Below are positions 36,126-45,104 of a stretch of 64,000 nt of DNA, piece after piece. A program made the position numbers and the translations under genes. The notes beneath the pieces are model-generated. The model was not told where the DNA came from, did not search any database, and saw only the letters and a list, made by a program, of their open reading frames with translations. Location of the stretch: positions 1,595,501 through 1,659,500 of the forward strand of contig NZ_CABEHV010000004.1 in NCBI RefSeq assembly GCF_901542415.1. Direction: 5' to 3'. This DNA comes from Streptococcus mitis. Its GTDB lineage: Bacteria > Bacillota > Bacilli > Lactobacillales > Streptococcaceae. Position 1 is the stretch's first letter, and each line of letters opens with the position of its first letter.

Positions 36126-37976
36126 ATGAATAAAAAACTCACAGATTATGTGATTGATCTGGTGGAAATTTTAAATAAACAACAAAAACAGGTTTTCTGG
36201 GGAATATTTGATATTTTGAGTATGGTGGTTTCCATCATTGTATCTTATATTTTATTCTACGGATTGATTAATCCAGCACCTGTTGACTACATTATCTATA
36301 CGAGTTTGGCCTTCCTGTTCTATCAATTAATGATTGGATTTTGGGGATTGAACGCTAGTATCAGTCGTTACAGCAAGATTACGGATTTCATGAAAATCTT
36401 TTTTGGTGTGACTGCTAGCAGTATCTTGTCATATAGTATCTGCTATGCCTTCTTGCCCCTCTTCTCCATCCGTTTTATCGTACTCTTTATCTTGTTGAGT
36501 ACTTTCTTGATTTTATTGCCACGGATTACTTGGCAGTTAATCTACTCTAAACGCAAAAAGGGAAGTGGTGATGGAGAACACCGTCGGACCTTCTTGATTG
36601 GTGCCGGTGATGGTGGAGCTCTCTTTATGGATAGTTACCAACATCCAACTAGTGAATTAGAACTTGTTGGTATTTTGGATAAGGATGCGAAGAAAAAGGG
36701 ACAAAAACTTGGTGGGATTCCTGTTTTGGGTTCATATGATGAATTGCCTGAATTAGCCAAACGCCATCAAATTGAGCGTGTTATCGTTGCGATTCCGTCG
36801 CTTGACCCGTCAGAATATGAACGTATCTTGCAGATGTGTAATAAGCTGGGTGTCAAATGTTACAAGATGCCTAAGGTTGAAACCGTTGTTCAGGGACTTC
36901 ACCAAGCAGGTACTGGCTTCCAAAAAATTGATATTACGGACCTTTTGGGACGTCAGGAAATTCGTCTTGATGAATCGCGTCTGGGCGCAGAACTGACAGG
37001 TAAGACAATCTTGGTTACAGGTGCTGGTGGTTCAATCGGTTCTGAAATCTGTCGACAAGTTAGCCGTTTCAATCCTGAACGCATCGTCTTGCTCGGTCAT
37101 GGGGAAAACTCAATCTACCTTGTTTATCATGAACTGATTCGTAAGTTCCAAGGGATTGATTATGTACCAGTTATTGCCGATATTCAAGACTATGACCGTC
37201 TCTTGCAAGTCTTTGAGCAGTACAAGCCAGCTATTGTTTATCATGCGGCTGCCCATAAGCACGTTCCTATGATGGAGCGCAATCCAAAAGAAGCCTTTAA
37301 AAACAATATCCGTGGAACTTACAACGTTGCTAAGGCTGTTGATGAAGCCAAAGTACCTAAGATGGTTATGATTTCGACAGATAAGGCGGTTAATCCACCA
37401 AATGTTATGGGAGCAACCAAGCGCGTGGCTGAGTTGATTGTCACTGGCTTTAACCAACGTAGCCAATCGACCTACTGTGCAGTTCGTTTTGGAAATGTTC
37501 TTGGTAGCCGTGGTAGTGTCATTCCAGTCTTTGAACGTCAGATTGCTGAAGGCGGTCCTGTAACGGTGACAGATTTCCGCATGACCCGTTACTTTATGAC
37601 TATTCCAGAAGCTAGCCGTTTGGTTATTCACGCTGGTGCTTATGCCAAGGATGGGGAAGTCTTTATCCTTGATATGGGTAAACCAGTCAAGATTTATGAC
37701 TTGGCCAAGAAAATGGTCCTTCTAAGTGGCCACACCGAAAGCGAAATTCCAATCGTTGAAGTTGGAATCCGCCCAGGCGAAAAACTTTACGAAGAACTCT
37801 TGGTATCAACCGAACTTGTTGATAACCAAGTTATGGATAAGATTTTCGTTGGTAAGGTTAATGTCATGCCTCTAGAAGCCATCAATCAAAAGATTGAAGA
37901 GTTCCGCACTCTTAGTGGAGATGAGTTGAAGCAAGCCATTATCGCCTTTGCCAATCAAACAACCCACGTTGAATAA
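36126..37976 (+). CDS. membrane nucleotide-sugar 4,6-dehydratase, FlaA1/CapD family
   Basis: A 616-residue enzyme of the PglF/WbpM/CapD type, acting on UDP-GlcNAc. Four N-terminal transmembrane helices (about 20-140) are followed by a first Rossmann-like domain (RTFLIGAGDGGALF, near 160) and the catalytic SDR domain starting at VTGAGGSIGSEICRQ (about 297). The usual Tyr-xxx-Lys is Met-xxx-Lys (VMGATKRVAE), as in this family, with STDK before it. Strong SD (AAGGAGGAG). Product would feed a surface polysaccharide or glycoprotein sugar. Terminator at 37983-38029. Confidence 0.9.
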   Translation: MNKKLTDYVIDLVEILNKQQKQVFWGIFDILSMVVSIIVSYILFYGLINPAPVDYIIYTSLAFLFYQLMIGFWGLNASISRYSKITDFMKIFFGVTASSILSYSICYAFLPLFSIRFIVLFILLSTFLILLPRITWQLIYSKRKKGSGDGEHRRTFLIGAGDGGALFMDSYQHPTSELELVGILDKDAKKKGQKLGGIPVLGSYDELPELAKRHQIERVIVAIPSLDPSEYERILQMCNKLGVKCYKMPKVETVVQGLHQAGTGFQKIDITDLLGRQEIRLDESRLGAELTGKTILVTGAGGSIGSEICRQVSRFNPERIVLLGHGENSIYLVYHELIRKFQGIDYVPVIADIQDYDRLLQVFEQYKPAIVYHAAAHKHVPMMERNPKEAFKNNIRGTYNVAKAVDEAKVPKMVMISTDKAVNPPNVMGATKRVAELIVTGFNQRSQSTYCAVRFGNVLGSRGSVIPVFERQIAEGGPVTVTDFRMTRYFMTIPEASRLVIHAGAYAKDGEVFILDMGKPVKIYDLAKKMVLLSGHTESEIPIVEVGIRPGEKLYEELLVSTELVDNQVMDKIFVGKVNVMPLEAINQKIEEFRTLSGDELKQAIIAFANQTTHVE

Positions 37977-37982
37977 AAAAGA

Positions 37983-38034
37983 AAAACGCATATTATCAGG
38001 TCTTGAAAAACCTTGGTAATATGCGTTTTGTTAT
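37983..38034 (+). terminator. terminator after the dehydratase gene
   Basis: AAAACGCATATTA pairs with TAATATGCGTTTT across a loop that itself pairs (CAGG/CCTTG); T-run follows. Confidence 0.85.
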
Positions 38035-38060
38035 GTGTAAACTTGCTTCATTTTATTCTG

Positions 38061-38161
38061 ATACTCAATAAAAATCAAAGAGCAAACTAGGAGGCTAGCC
38101 GAAGGTTACTCAAAGCACAGCGTTGAGGTTACAGAGAAAACTAACGTGGTTCGAAGAGTAT
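38061..38161 (-). repeat. BOX element (inverted, truncated boxA)
   Basis: Begins with the boxC complement ATACTCAATAAAAATCAAAG and ends with a shortened boxA complement (CTAACGTGGTTCGAAGAGTA); boxB is absent and boxA lacks its middle. Confidence 0.85.
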
Positions 38162-38192
38162 GAAATTGAGTATTTGCCCAGTCTCCGTTATA

Positions 38193-38825
38193 TTATTGAA
38201 AATACTCCAAAACTTCTATGGGTTTGTGAGCGATAAAATCAGGATGATAGTTTAGCAAGTCTGCTTGCTCTCCAAATCCCCAAGTGACGGCCAATTTCTG
38301 AATGCCTGTTTCTTGAGCTCCCATCATATCAAACTTGGTATCTCCGATGATGATGGCTTGTTCCGGTGCTAGTTGATGTGCCTGCAAGGCTTGGCGAATG
38401 ACATCTGCCTTATGGGGTGCTTTAGGGCTGGAACCATAAATGCTATCAAAGAAATGATAGATTTCCAAGTTTTTAGTCATGTCTTGAGCGGTTGGAGTAT
38501 TCTTTGTAGTGGTGATATAAAGAGGGTAATTGCTCGATAACTTCTCAAGCAAGTCTACAATCTGAGGAAAGAGTTGAGCTTCATGGATGCCTTTCTCCTT
38601 ATAGTAAGAACGGTATATCTGGACAGCCTCAGAAATTTGGTCTTTGGGAAGGCAGGTCGCAAAACTACTTTCGAGGGGCGGTCCCATAAAACCACGAATA
38701 GTTTTGGCATCAGGGCTAGGTACCCCCAACTCCTTAAAGGTATGGGTAAAGGCATTGTGAATCCCGATAGAACTGTCAACGAGGGTTCCATCCAGATCGA
38801 AAAAGATAGCTGTGATAGAGGTCAT
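38193..38825 (-). CDS. HAD hydrolase, phosphoglycolate phosphatase-like
   Basis: A 210-residue HAD subfamily I phosphatase. Motif I FFDLDGTLVDSS (DxDGT), motif II TTTKN, motif III lysine in SSPKAPHKADV, motif IV GDTKFDMMGAQ. The C1 cap domain lies at about 15-85. The likely role is hydrolysis of a small phosphate ester such as phosphoglycolate. Next upstream gene on the same strand is L-serine dehydratase, 21 bases away, so co-transcription is likely. Confidence 0.88.
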   Translation of the reverse strand: MTSITAIFFDLDGTLVDSSIGIHNAFTHTFKELGVPSPDAKTIRGFMGPPLESSFATCLPKDQISEAVQIYRSYYKEKGIHEAQLFPQIVDLLEKLSSNYPLYITTTKNTPTAQDMTKNLEIYHFFDSIYGSSPKAPHKADVIRQALQAHQLAPEQAIIIGDTKFDMMGAQETGIQKLAVTWGFGEQADLLNYHPDFIAHKPIEVLEYFQ

Positions 38826-38846
38826 GGTTTCTCCTATTTGATAAGC

Positions 38847-39719
38847 TTATTCTCCGAAAATTTCTTTTTGGAGACGACGACCAGTTGGTGTGGCAGCGAG
38901 TCCACCTTCAGCTGTTTCACGAAAGGCAGTTGGCATGCTTGCTCCTACTTGGTACATGGCATCGATAACTTCATCCACAGGAATTTTAGATTCGATACCT
39001 GCCAAGGCCATGTCTGCTGCGATGAAGGCAAAGCTAGCTCCCATAGCATTGCGCTTGACGCAGGGAACTTCGACCAAGCCCGCAACAGGGTCACAGATGA
39101 GGCCTAGCATATTTTTAATGACAAAGGCAATAGCTTGACTGGCTTGGTAGGGTGTCCCACCTGCAGCCAGAGTCAAGGCTGCAGCACTCATAGCAGAGGC
39201 CGAACCAACCTCGGCCTGACAGCCACCTTCAGCACCTGAGATAGAGGCATTGTTTGCGATGACTAGTCCAAAGGCACCGGCAGCAAAGAGGAAATCCAGC
39301 TGTTGCTCGTGGCTGAGGTCTAATTTTTCAATAGCAGCAGTGAGAACGGAAGGCAGACAGCCAGCACTTCCTGCGGTCGGAGTGGCACAAACCAAGCCCA
39401 TTTTAGCATTGTGTTCATTGACTGCAATGGCATTTCGGGCAGCAGAGAGAATCGTGTAATCTGACAGAGTTTTTCCGTTTTTAATGTAGTGATCCAATTT
39501 GGCAGCATCTCCACCTGTCAGGCCACTACGAGATTTATTTTCATTGAGGCCAAGTTGGACAGAGGCTTTCATGACTTCTAGATTGCGTTCCATGAGAAGG
39601 AAGACTTCTTCACGTTCGCGACCGGTCAATTCAAACTCTGTTGTAATCATGAGTTCTGCGACATTTCCTTGAAAGTCCAGATCTGCTTGCTCGACCAATT
39701 CTTTGATAGAATAAAACAT
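38847..39719 (-). CDS. sdaAA: L-serine dehydratase, alpha subunit
   Basis: A 290-residue subunit of the iron-sulfur L-serine ammonia-lyase that makes pyruvate and ammonia from serine. Cysteine-bearing blocks expected to hold the [4Fe-4S] cluster are visible: VCATPTAGSAGCLPSV, GAEGGCQAEVGSASAM and LICDPVAGLVEVPCVKRNA. It is the downstream partner of the beta gene, separated by 8 bases, as in two-subunit Firmicute enzymes. Confidence 0.95.
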   Translation of the reverse strand: MFYSIKELVEQADLDFQGNVAELMITTEFELTGREREEVFLLMERNLEVMKASVQLGLNENKSRSGLTGGDAAKLDHYIKNGKTLSDYTILSAARNAIAVNEHNAKMGLVCATPTAGSAGCLPSVLTAAIEKLDLSHEQQLDFLFAAGAFGLVIANNASISGAEGGCQAEVGSASAMSAAALTLAAGGTPYQASQAIAFVIKNMLGLICDPVAGLVEVPCVKRNAMGASFAFIAADMALAGIESKIPVDEVIDAMYQVGASMPTAFRETAEGGLAATPTGRRLQKEIFGE

Positions 39720-39727
39720 GCTTCCTC

Positions 39728-40399
39728 CTATTTAAAGAAATTGACATTGTGGAGATGAGGGATTTTTCGAATTTCTTCGATGGCCTCATCACAGTTGCGA
39801 CTGTCAACTTCGATAATCATAATGGCTTTTTCACCAGCTTTTTCACGAGTGACATTCATCTGGGCGATATTGATATCATAGCGAGAAAGTGCCTCCGTTA
39901 CGAGGGCAATCATACCTGGAATATCTTGATGAACAATGATGATAGTCGGTGTATTCATATTGAGAGAGACGGCAAAGCCATTGAGTTCGGTGACCTGAAT
40001 ATTTCCTCCACCGATAGAAATACCAGTCACACTGATAGTTTTATGGGCATTTTTAACGGTAATTTTAGTGGTGTTTGGATGAGGAGCATTGCTGTCTTTC
40101 TGAATGGTCCAGACAATCTTGATGCCACGCTTGTGGGCAATTTCCAGGCTGTTTGGGATTTCAGGATCATCTGTATCCATGCCCAAAATACCTGCAACAA
40201 GGGCTAGGTCTGTTCCGTGACCACGATAGGTCTTGGCAAATGAGTTAAATAGTTGGAATTCGACTTCTGTCGGAGTATCATCAAAAATGGAAGAGACAAT
40301 CTTCCCAATACGAACAGCACCAGCTGTATGGCTACTAGATGGGCCAATCATAACTGGTCCGATGATATCAAAGACAGATTGAAAACGAAGTGATTTCAT
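39728..40399 (-). CDS. sdaAB: L-serine dehydratase, beta subunit
   Basis: A 223-residue partner of the alpha subunit. It begins with the conserved DIIGPVMIGPSSSHTAGAVRIG and ends in an ACT regulatory domain (about 148-220, TIIIVHQDIPGMIALVTEAL) that may sense serine. First gene of the sdaAB-sdaAA-HAD unit on the minus strand. Confidence 0.95.
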   Translation of the reverse strand: MKSLRFQSVFDIIGPVMIGPSSSHTAGAVRIGKIVSSIFDDTPTEVEFQLFNSFAKTYRGHGTDLALVAGILGMDTDDPEIPNSLEIAHKRGIKIVWTIQKDSNAPHPNTTKITVKNAHKTISVTGISIGGGNIQVTELNGFAVSLNMNTPTIIIVHQDIPGMIALVTEALSRYDINIAQMNVTREKAGEKAIMIIEVDSRNCDEAIEEIRKIPHLHNVNFFK

Positions 40400-40638
40400 C
40401 AGTTTCCCCTTATAAAAATTCTTATCTCTATTATATCAAAGAATGAAGGTCTTGGCTTTAATTGTGGATGAAAACCTTTTTACACTACAAATAGCATAAA
40501 AAAGCATCTTTTGTAACAAAAAATAGCTTGTTTAAGGAAATAAAAAATAATTTTGTAATATTTCTACATAAAAGTGTCAAGAAACGGTAATATTTAAAGG
40601 GTATGATAGAACTATAGAAAGAAGGAGAATTTTCAAAT

Positions 40639-41289
40639 ATGAAATCAACAACTAAAAAGATTAAAACAACTCTTGCAGGAGTAGCTGCCTTGTTTGCAGT
40701 ATTTGCTCCATCATTTGTATCTGCTCAAGAATCATCAACTTACACTGTTAAAGAAGGTGATACACTTTCAGAAATCGCTGAAACTCACAACACTACTGTT
40801 GAGAGATTGGCAGAAAACAACCACATTGACAACATCCATCTGATTTATGTTGGTCAAGAGTTGGTTATCGATGGCCCTGTAGCACCAGCTACAACACCAG
40901 CGCAAACTACTTATGCAGCACCAGCAGCTCAAGATGAAACTGTTTCAGCTCCAGTAGCAGAAACTACAGAAGTAGCAGAAGAAGCAGCTCCAGTGGCAAG
41001 CGCACCTGCAGCAGAAGAAACGGTTGCTTCAACAGAAGCTTCAGCACCAGCTACAACTGTAAGCGGATCTGAAGCAGAAGCTAAAGAATGGATCGCTCAA
41101 AAAGAATCAGGTGGTAGCTACACAGCTACAAACGGACAATACATCGGACGTTACCAATTGACAGATTCATACTTGAACGGTGACTACTCAGCTGAAAACC
41201 AAGAACGTGTAGCAGATGCCTACGTTGCAGGACGTTACGGTTCATGGTCAGCCGCTAAAAACTTCTGGCTTAACAACGGCTGGTATTAA
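40639..41289 (+). CDS. LysM-domain cell-wall protein
   Basis: A 216-residue secreted protein. A signal peptide (about 1-30, cleavage near VSAQES) is followed by one LysM peptidoglycan-binding domain (about 33-77, YTVKEGDTLSEIAETHNTT), an Ala/Pro/Thr/Glu-rich linker, and a C-terminal domain (about 150-216, AKEWIAQKESGGSYTATNGQ...GRYQL) resembling the SagA/IsaA/aggregation-promoting-factor lytic fold; the Glu in QKESGG is the expected catalytic-type residue. In pneumococcus the matching gene belongs to the WalRK cell-wall regulon as I recall. SD GAAGGAG. High codon bias. Confidence 0.87.
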   Translation: MKSTTKKIKTTLAGVAALFAVFAPSFVSAQESSTYTVKEGDTLSEIAETHNTTVERLAENNHIDNIHLIYVGQELVIDGPVAPATTPAQTTYAAPAAQDETVSAPVAETTEVAEEAAPVASAPAAEETVASTEASAPATTVSGSEAEAKEWIAQKESGGSYTATNGQYIGRYQLTDSYLNGDYSAENQERVADAYVAGRYGSWSAAKNFWLNNGWY

Positions 41290-41312
41290 GAAATAACGAA
41301 CAGAATAATTTG

Positions 41313-41343
41313 AAAAAGTCGAGGAAATCCCTCGACTTTTTTA
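41313..41343. terminator. bidirectional terminator between lysM and rgg genes
   Basis: AAAAGTCGAGG, loop AAAT, CCTCGACTTTTTT. Confidence 0.85.
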
Positions 41344-42204
41344 TATTTCTTTCGGTTGATAATAGATCTCCACTTCTTTTTTGAGAAAGGCTAGAATGGA
41401 AGTTTCATCGGTCAGCTCTAGAAGGGAGAACCCTTTTTGGATAAGTTTAGCATCATCCCTACAAATCCCAATACGGACATAGCAGATAGCAAGCATATCG
41501 TAGCTTTTCTTGTTCTTGGCATCCTCTAGTAAAGTATAGCAGATTTGTTGACACATGTTTTTGTCTTGATGGTATAAGTAAATGGTGGAAAGGTTGAGTA
41601 GGATTGCCATTCGCAAGTCATATAAATGTTGATAGTTTTTATAGACTTCTAAGCGTTGCAAGATTTTTCCAGTGATGAGATGGAGGTGTTCAATTGGAAA
41701 GCTGAAAAGAATGGTATTGAGGATTTTTAGGTCACTTTCATACCATGTATCTTGTTTTTCAATTTTTTCCCACAGCTTTTGGATAGTCTGTTTCACTTGG
41801 TCTGACAGTTGCTCTGTACCATGTTGGCGGATATGAATGACAATTTCCAGCATATCCCTGATTTCTTCTATAGGCAGGTCGTGATGGGTCTTGAGATAGT
41901 TTTGGCATGTTTCAAAAAAATGAACTAGACCACTGCCACCAATGATGGAATTCATATTGAGATAAGTTTGCATGATTTCTGTCCGTTGGCTCGGCTGATA
42001 GAGATGGCAGATGTAGTCAAACTCTTCAAAACTCATATTAATCTGTCGGAGAAGAAATTCCATGTTTTCATATTTGGGAGTTACCTTGCCACTTTCAATC
42101 TTTGATAGGCTAGTTCTTGAGAGAACATTTCCACAGACCTCTTCTTGGGTCAATCCTTTTGACTCACGTATTTCTTTATAGACCTTTCCAAAATCATAAC
42201 GCAT
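41341..42204 (-). CDS. Rgg-family transcriptional regulator
   Basis: A 287-residue Rgg/GadR/MutR regulator: N-terminal HTH (about 5-60; GLTQEEVCGNVLSRTSLSKIESG) and a C-terminal TPR-like helical domain that binds short peptides. Its promoter region (42205-42284) is repeated at 44765-44845 on the far side of the divergent ABC genes. It probably controls those genes or the small peptide gene at 44946. No typical SHP peptide gene is evident next to it. SD AAAAGGAG. Confidence 0.9.
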   Translation of the reverse strand: MRYDFGKVYKEIRESKGLTQEEVCGNVLSRTSLSKIESGKVTPKYENMEFLLRQINMSFEEFDYICHLYQPSQRTEIMQTYLNMNSIIGGSGLVHFFETCQNYLKTHHDLPIEEIRDMLEIVIHIRQHGTEQLSDQVKQTIQKLWEKIEKQDTWYESDLKILNTILFSFPIEHLHLITGKILQRLEVYKNYQHLYDLRMAILLNLSTIYLYHQDKNMCQQICYTLLEDAKNKKSYDMLAICYVRIGICRDDAKLIQKGFSLLELTDETSILAFLKKEVEIYYQPKEI

Positions 42205-42284
42205 GATTTTCTCCTTTTAGTGAAAAAAGTTAACAAAGAATAAAATCCTATTAAAAATATTGTATCATAGTAATATAAAAAGTA
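42184..42284. repeat. direct repeat copy 1 (rgg start and promoter)
   Basis: 101 bp covering the first seven codons of rgg and its promoter; matches 44745-44845 with five mismatches and no gaps. Confidence 0.95.
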
Positions 42285-42411
42285 AAGATGCAGAAGGATC
42301 TAATCTTAGATTGGGTAGATAGACAGGGTTCGCAACATATGTTAAAGTTCAAACCAGCGGTTATGGAGTCCTGATGAGTATTAAGAGCTAGAATATAGAT
42401 TTGTATATTTG

Positions 42412-42435
42412 GGGGTGAGAATGTTCGCTCATCCC
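42412..42435 (+). promoter_or_regulatory. leader hairpin before the ABC module
   Basis: GGGGTGAG (42412-42419) pairs with CTCATCCC (42428-42435) through one G-U, 8-base loop containing an ATG. It lies 22 bases upstream of the first permease start. It lacks an immediate U-run, so leader structure is more likely than terminator. Confidence 0.4.
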
Positions 42436-42457
42436 ATTTGTTTTATAGGAGAGAAGT

Positions 42458-43249
42458 ATGGATTACAAGGTCAATATTTTTTTAAAAGGGATGAAAAATA
42501 AGCAATTCTTTTTAGCAATATTAATTATTTTAACTTCTATGATATTTTCTGTAAGTGCATTTATTGAAGAGGGGATGGAGTATTTTTTTAATCACGATTA
42601 TATTGTGGCATTTTTACAAGGTTATAATGGTGATAGGTCGTTGTTAATAGTTTTGGCACCTCTTATTGCAACAATTCCTTTTGCGTCACAGCATATCGAA
42701 AATAGAAAAAGTGGAACAATGAAATATATTGTATCAAGGATGGGATATAAACAGTATTTTAATTCTATTTTTATAATCAATGGATTCATATCATTTACAA
42801 CATTTATTTTTGGAATGTTATTATTCTTGATAATGTCAATTTTATTTTTTAATAGAAGTATAAATATGGATGCTTATTATGCAATAACAAAAGTTTCTAT
42901 TTATGAATCAGCAGTGAGGACATCTCCGTTATTTTATGTAATAATAATCATTTTACATTGTTCCTTTGTTGGCGTTGCATATAGTAGTGTTGGATTGGCG
43001 ATGTCATATTTTATTAAGAGCAAATTTGTTGCATGGTTATCCCCATTTATTTTAACGACAATAGGATCATTGTTTGCGATGTTTTTAGGTCTTACTAAAA
43101 TTGAACCAATGTCAATTTTTGATGTTTCAAGAGTAAAAGGAATAAGCGTAATATTTGTTTTTGTATACTTAATCCTTATAGTAGTAATATCATATTGGAT
43201 ATCGTATAAAAAATTTAAAAGGGATATAGAAACTGATGAAGAAATTTAA
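42458..43249 (+). CDS. ABC-2-like membrane protein (module gene 1)
   Basis: A 263-residue membrane protein with six predicted helices, N-terminal half resembling ABC-2 type permeases (SQHIENRKSGTMKYIVSRMGYKQYF between helices 1 and 2). Markedly AT-rich with ATA and TTA codons, unlike the surrounding core genes, suggesting acquisition. It overlaps the second membrane gene by 14 bases. Together with the next two genes it forms an export or bacteriocin-immunity type ABC transporter. SD AGGAGAG. Confidence 0.75.
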   Translation: MDYKVNIFLKGMKNKQFFLAILIILTSMIFSVSAFIEEGMEYFFNHDYIVAFLQGYNGDRSLLIVLAPLIATIPFASQHIENRKSGTMKYIVSRMGYKQYFNSIFIINGFISFTTFIFGMLLFLIMSILFFNRSINMDAYYAITKVSIYESAVRTSPLFYVIIIILHCSFVGVAYSSVGLAMSYFIKSKFVAWLSPFILTTIGSLFAMFLGLTKIEPMSIFDVSRVKGISVIFVFVYLILIVVISYWISYKKFKRDIETDEEI

Positions 43250-44042
43250 AGAATTAAAAAATAAAGAAGATTTTTATATAGGTTTTATATATTTATTAGT
43301 TGCTTTTGCTATATTAGCAAATTTTAGTCAGCTGATAGTATTGAAATATAAATTTGGGAATTTTCATTTTGGTGAGCTGATTCTTATCATGTTTAATGAT
43401 TCCTATACTGGATATTTCACATTTCCGTTTTTATTAGCTTTCATAATGATGCTACAAAGCCCAGTTGAACAAAATATATTTTTTGTACTAAGTAGGTATT
43501 CAAGTAGAAATGATTTTTATAGAAATAAGCATTTTAAAATTTTGAAAAGTGTGATTTATTATGTGGTTAGTATTTGTATATTTTCCACTATAGTAGGAAT
43601 AGGAGATTCTAACTTTGGCATTGGCATTTCAACAGCCACAAAAAAATTTTCAGAAACGTATTTATTTGGAAATTTTGAAACGAATATAGTAATTTATGAG
43701 ATAGGAAAGATAATAATTTTACAAGGATTATTGCTATATTTCTTTTCCCTGCTCCATGCACTTTTAACACAGTTTAGAATATCACAATCGTTAGTATTTG
43801 TTATCTATACGGGCATTTTGATTATAATGGCGGGTTCAACATTGGGCTTTTTAGGAGAACATCTGAGAGCATTTTCATTGTTTTCCATTTCTGGTTCAGT
43901 GTATGGTTACGGCATAAATTTCATTGGTAGATGTGGGATATTGGTATTTGTTGATGCAATGTTGCTTCTATTAAATTTTAAAATATTTGAAAATAAAGAT
44001 GTTACATTACCTAAAGGAAGTAAGCAGTATCAAAATGAGTAA
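43236..44042 (+). CDS. ABC-2-like membrane protein (module gene 2)
   Basis: A 268-residue membrane protein with six predicted helices, no close family recognised by eye. Composition is as AT-rich as gene 1. It overlaps gene 1 at the start and ends 13 bases before the ATPase start. The pairing of two different membrane subunits and one ATPase resembles lantibiotic immunity (FEG) and similar export systems. Confidence 0.7.
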   Translation: MKKFKELKNKEDFYIGFIYLLVAFAILANFSQLIVLKYKFGNFHFGELILIMFNDSYTGYFTFPFLLAFIMMLQSPVEQNIFFVLSRYSSRNDFYRNKHFKILKSVIYYVVSICIFSTIVGIGDSNFGIGISTATKKFSETYLFGNFETNIVIYEIGKIIILQGLLLYFFSLLHALLTQFRISQSLVFVIYTGILIIMAGSTLGFLGEHLRAFSLFSISGSVYGYGINFIGRCGILVFVDAMLLLLNFKIFENKDVTLPKGSKQYQNE

Positions 44043-44055
44043 GGAGTTGAAACGT

Positions 44056-44703
44056 ATGGATTGTATAAAAGTAGATCATCTTTCAAAAATATTTGGGAAA
44101 AAGTGTGTTATAGATGATGTTAGTTATGTTTTTGAATCAGGTAAAATATATGGAATTGTAGGAACCAATGGATGCGGTAAAAGTGTATTATTTAAAATGC
44201 TTTCAGGATTAATGAAACCTACTATTGGTAAGATTACAGTTGGGAGTGTAATTGTTGGGGGAAATGGTTCTATGCCACTTGATGTAGGGTTACTTATTGA
44301 ACATCCGGGATTTTTGCCTAGTCTAACTGCATTAGAGAATTTAGAGCAATTAGCTGCAATCAAAAATAAAATTACTAAGAAAGAGATTGAGGAAGTATTG
44401 AATAAGGTAGGTTTATATCAGGATAAAGATGTAAAAGTAAAAAATTATTCATTAGGCATGTTACAAAGATTAGGGATTGCCCAAGCATTGATGGAAAATC
44501 CTAAGATTTTACTCCTAGATGAACCATTTAATAGTATGGACTATGAAGGTGTAGAAGAACTTAGAAAAATAATTAAGAGTTATGCTCGAAAGAATCATAT
44601 TACTATGTTGGTCACATCTCACAATAAAGAGGATATTGAAGTATTATCTGATATTGTTCTTGAATTGAAAAACGGTAAATTAGTTAAGACATCTAACTTT
44701 TAG
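44056..44703 (+). CDS. ABC transporter ATPase (module gene 3)
   Basis: A 215-residue ATP-binding subunit: Walker A GTNGCGKS, signature region YSLGMLQRLG, Walker B KILLLDEPFNSMD, switch histidine in VTSHN. It is of the BcrA/lantibiotic-immunity type. ATG 44056 is chosen because GGAG lies nine bases upstream; ATG 44035 is also in frame. It would drive the two membrane proteins, probably exporting or protecting against a peptide. No precursor peptide with a recognisable leader is next to it. Confidence 0.88.
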   Translation: MDCIKVDHLSKIFGKKCVIDDVSYVFESGKIYGIVGTNGCGKSVLFKMLSGLMKPTIGKITVGSVIVGGNGSMPLDVGLLIEHPGFLPSLTALENLEQLAAIKNKITKKEIEEVLNKVGLYQDKDVKVKNYSLGMLQRLGIAQALMENPKILLLDEPFNSMDYEGVEELRKIIKSYARKNHITMLVTSHNKEDIEVLSDIVLELKNGKLVKTSNF

Positions 44704-44744
44704 TAATGGTAGCTGGCTAACTTTATTATAGGTCTTTCAATATA

Positions 44745-44845
44745 CTTTCCAAAATCATAACGCATGATTGACTCCTTTTCGTGAAAAAAGTTAACAAATA
44801 ATAAAATCCTATTAAAAATATTGTATCATAGTAATATGAAAAGTA
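44745..44845. repeat. direct repeat copy 2 (remnant of an rgg start and promoter)
   Basis: Matches 42184-42284 at 96 of 101 bases. It still carries the first codons of rgg on the minus strand (MRYDFGK) but no gene beyond them. Confidence 0.95.
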
Positions 44846-44945
44846 GAAAATAAAACTAAAATTAAAATAAGCTTGTGGAAAAGCTTGGTGTAATTTTAAA
44901 ATGGGCTTAACAGTACTATGATGTAGCTAGAAAAGGGGTGGAAAA

Positions 44946-45059
44946 ATGTTTAAAAATAAGGAACTTTCTCGAGTAGTCATGATATTTGTGATAGGAATTA
45001 TCCTAGTTTTAATGACACCCATCTTATTTAAAGTTGTTATGGAACTATTTTCAAAATAG
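44946..45059 (+). CDS. small membrane peptide (37 aa)
   Basis: A 37-residue ORF with SD GGGGTGG. It begins MFKNKELSRV, has a single hydrophobic helix (about 11-31, MIFVIGIILVLMTPILFKVV) and ends MELFSK. No family recognised. It sits downstream of the duplicated rgg promoter in the same direction away from it, so it could be a target of Rgg. It is too hydrophobic and lacks a double-glycine leader for a normal bacteriocin. It precedes another membrane protein gene by 45 bases, probably in one transcript. Confidence 0.55.
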   Translation: MFKNKELSRVVMIFVIGIILVLMTPILFKVVMELFSK

Positions 45060-45104
45060 ATAGGCCTCTGCTTTAGGTAGAGTAGTGAATCAGGAGGTTA
45101 AGTG

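Noticed and set aside
40480..40620. WalR/VicR-binding site before the lysM gene
   Set aside because: TGTAA-like motifs are present (near 40512 and 40554) but not with the expected tandem spacing; in such AT-rich sequence they could be chance, so no site is annotated.
42288..42374. 28-residue ORF (MQKDLILDWVD...) between rgg and the ABC genes, considered as a signal peptide
   Set aside because: No SD, not hydrophobic, no leader or SHP-like ending. Left out as a gene.
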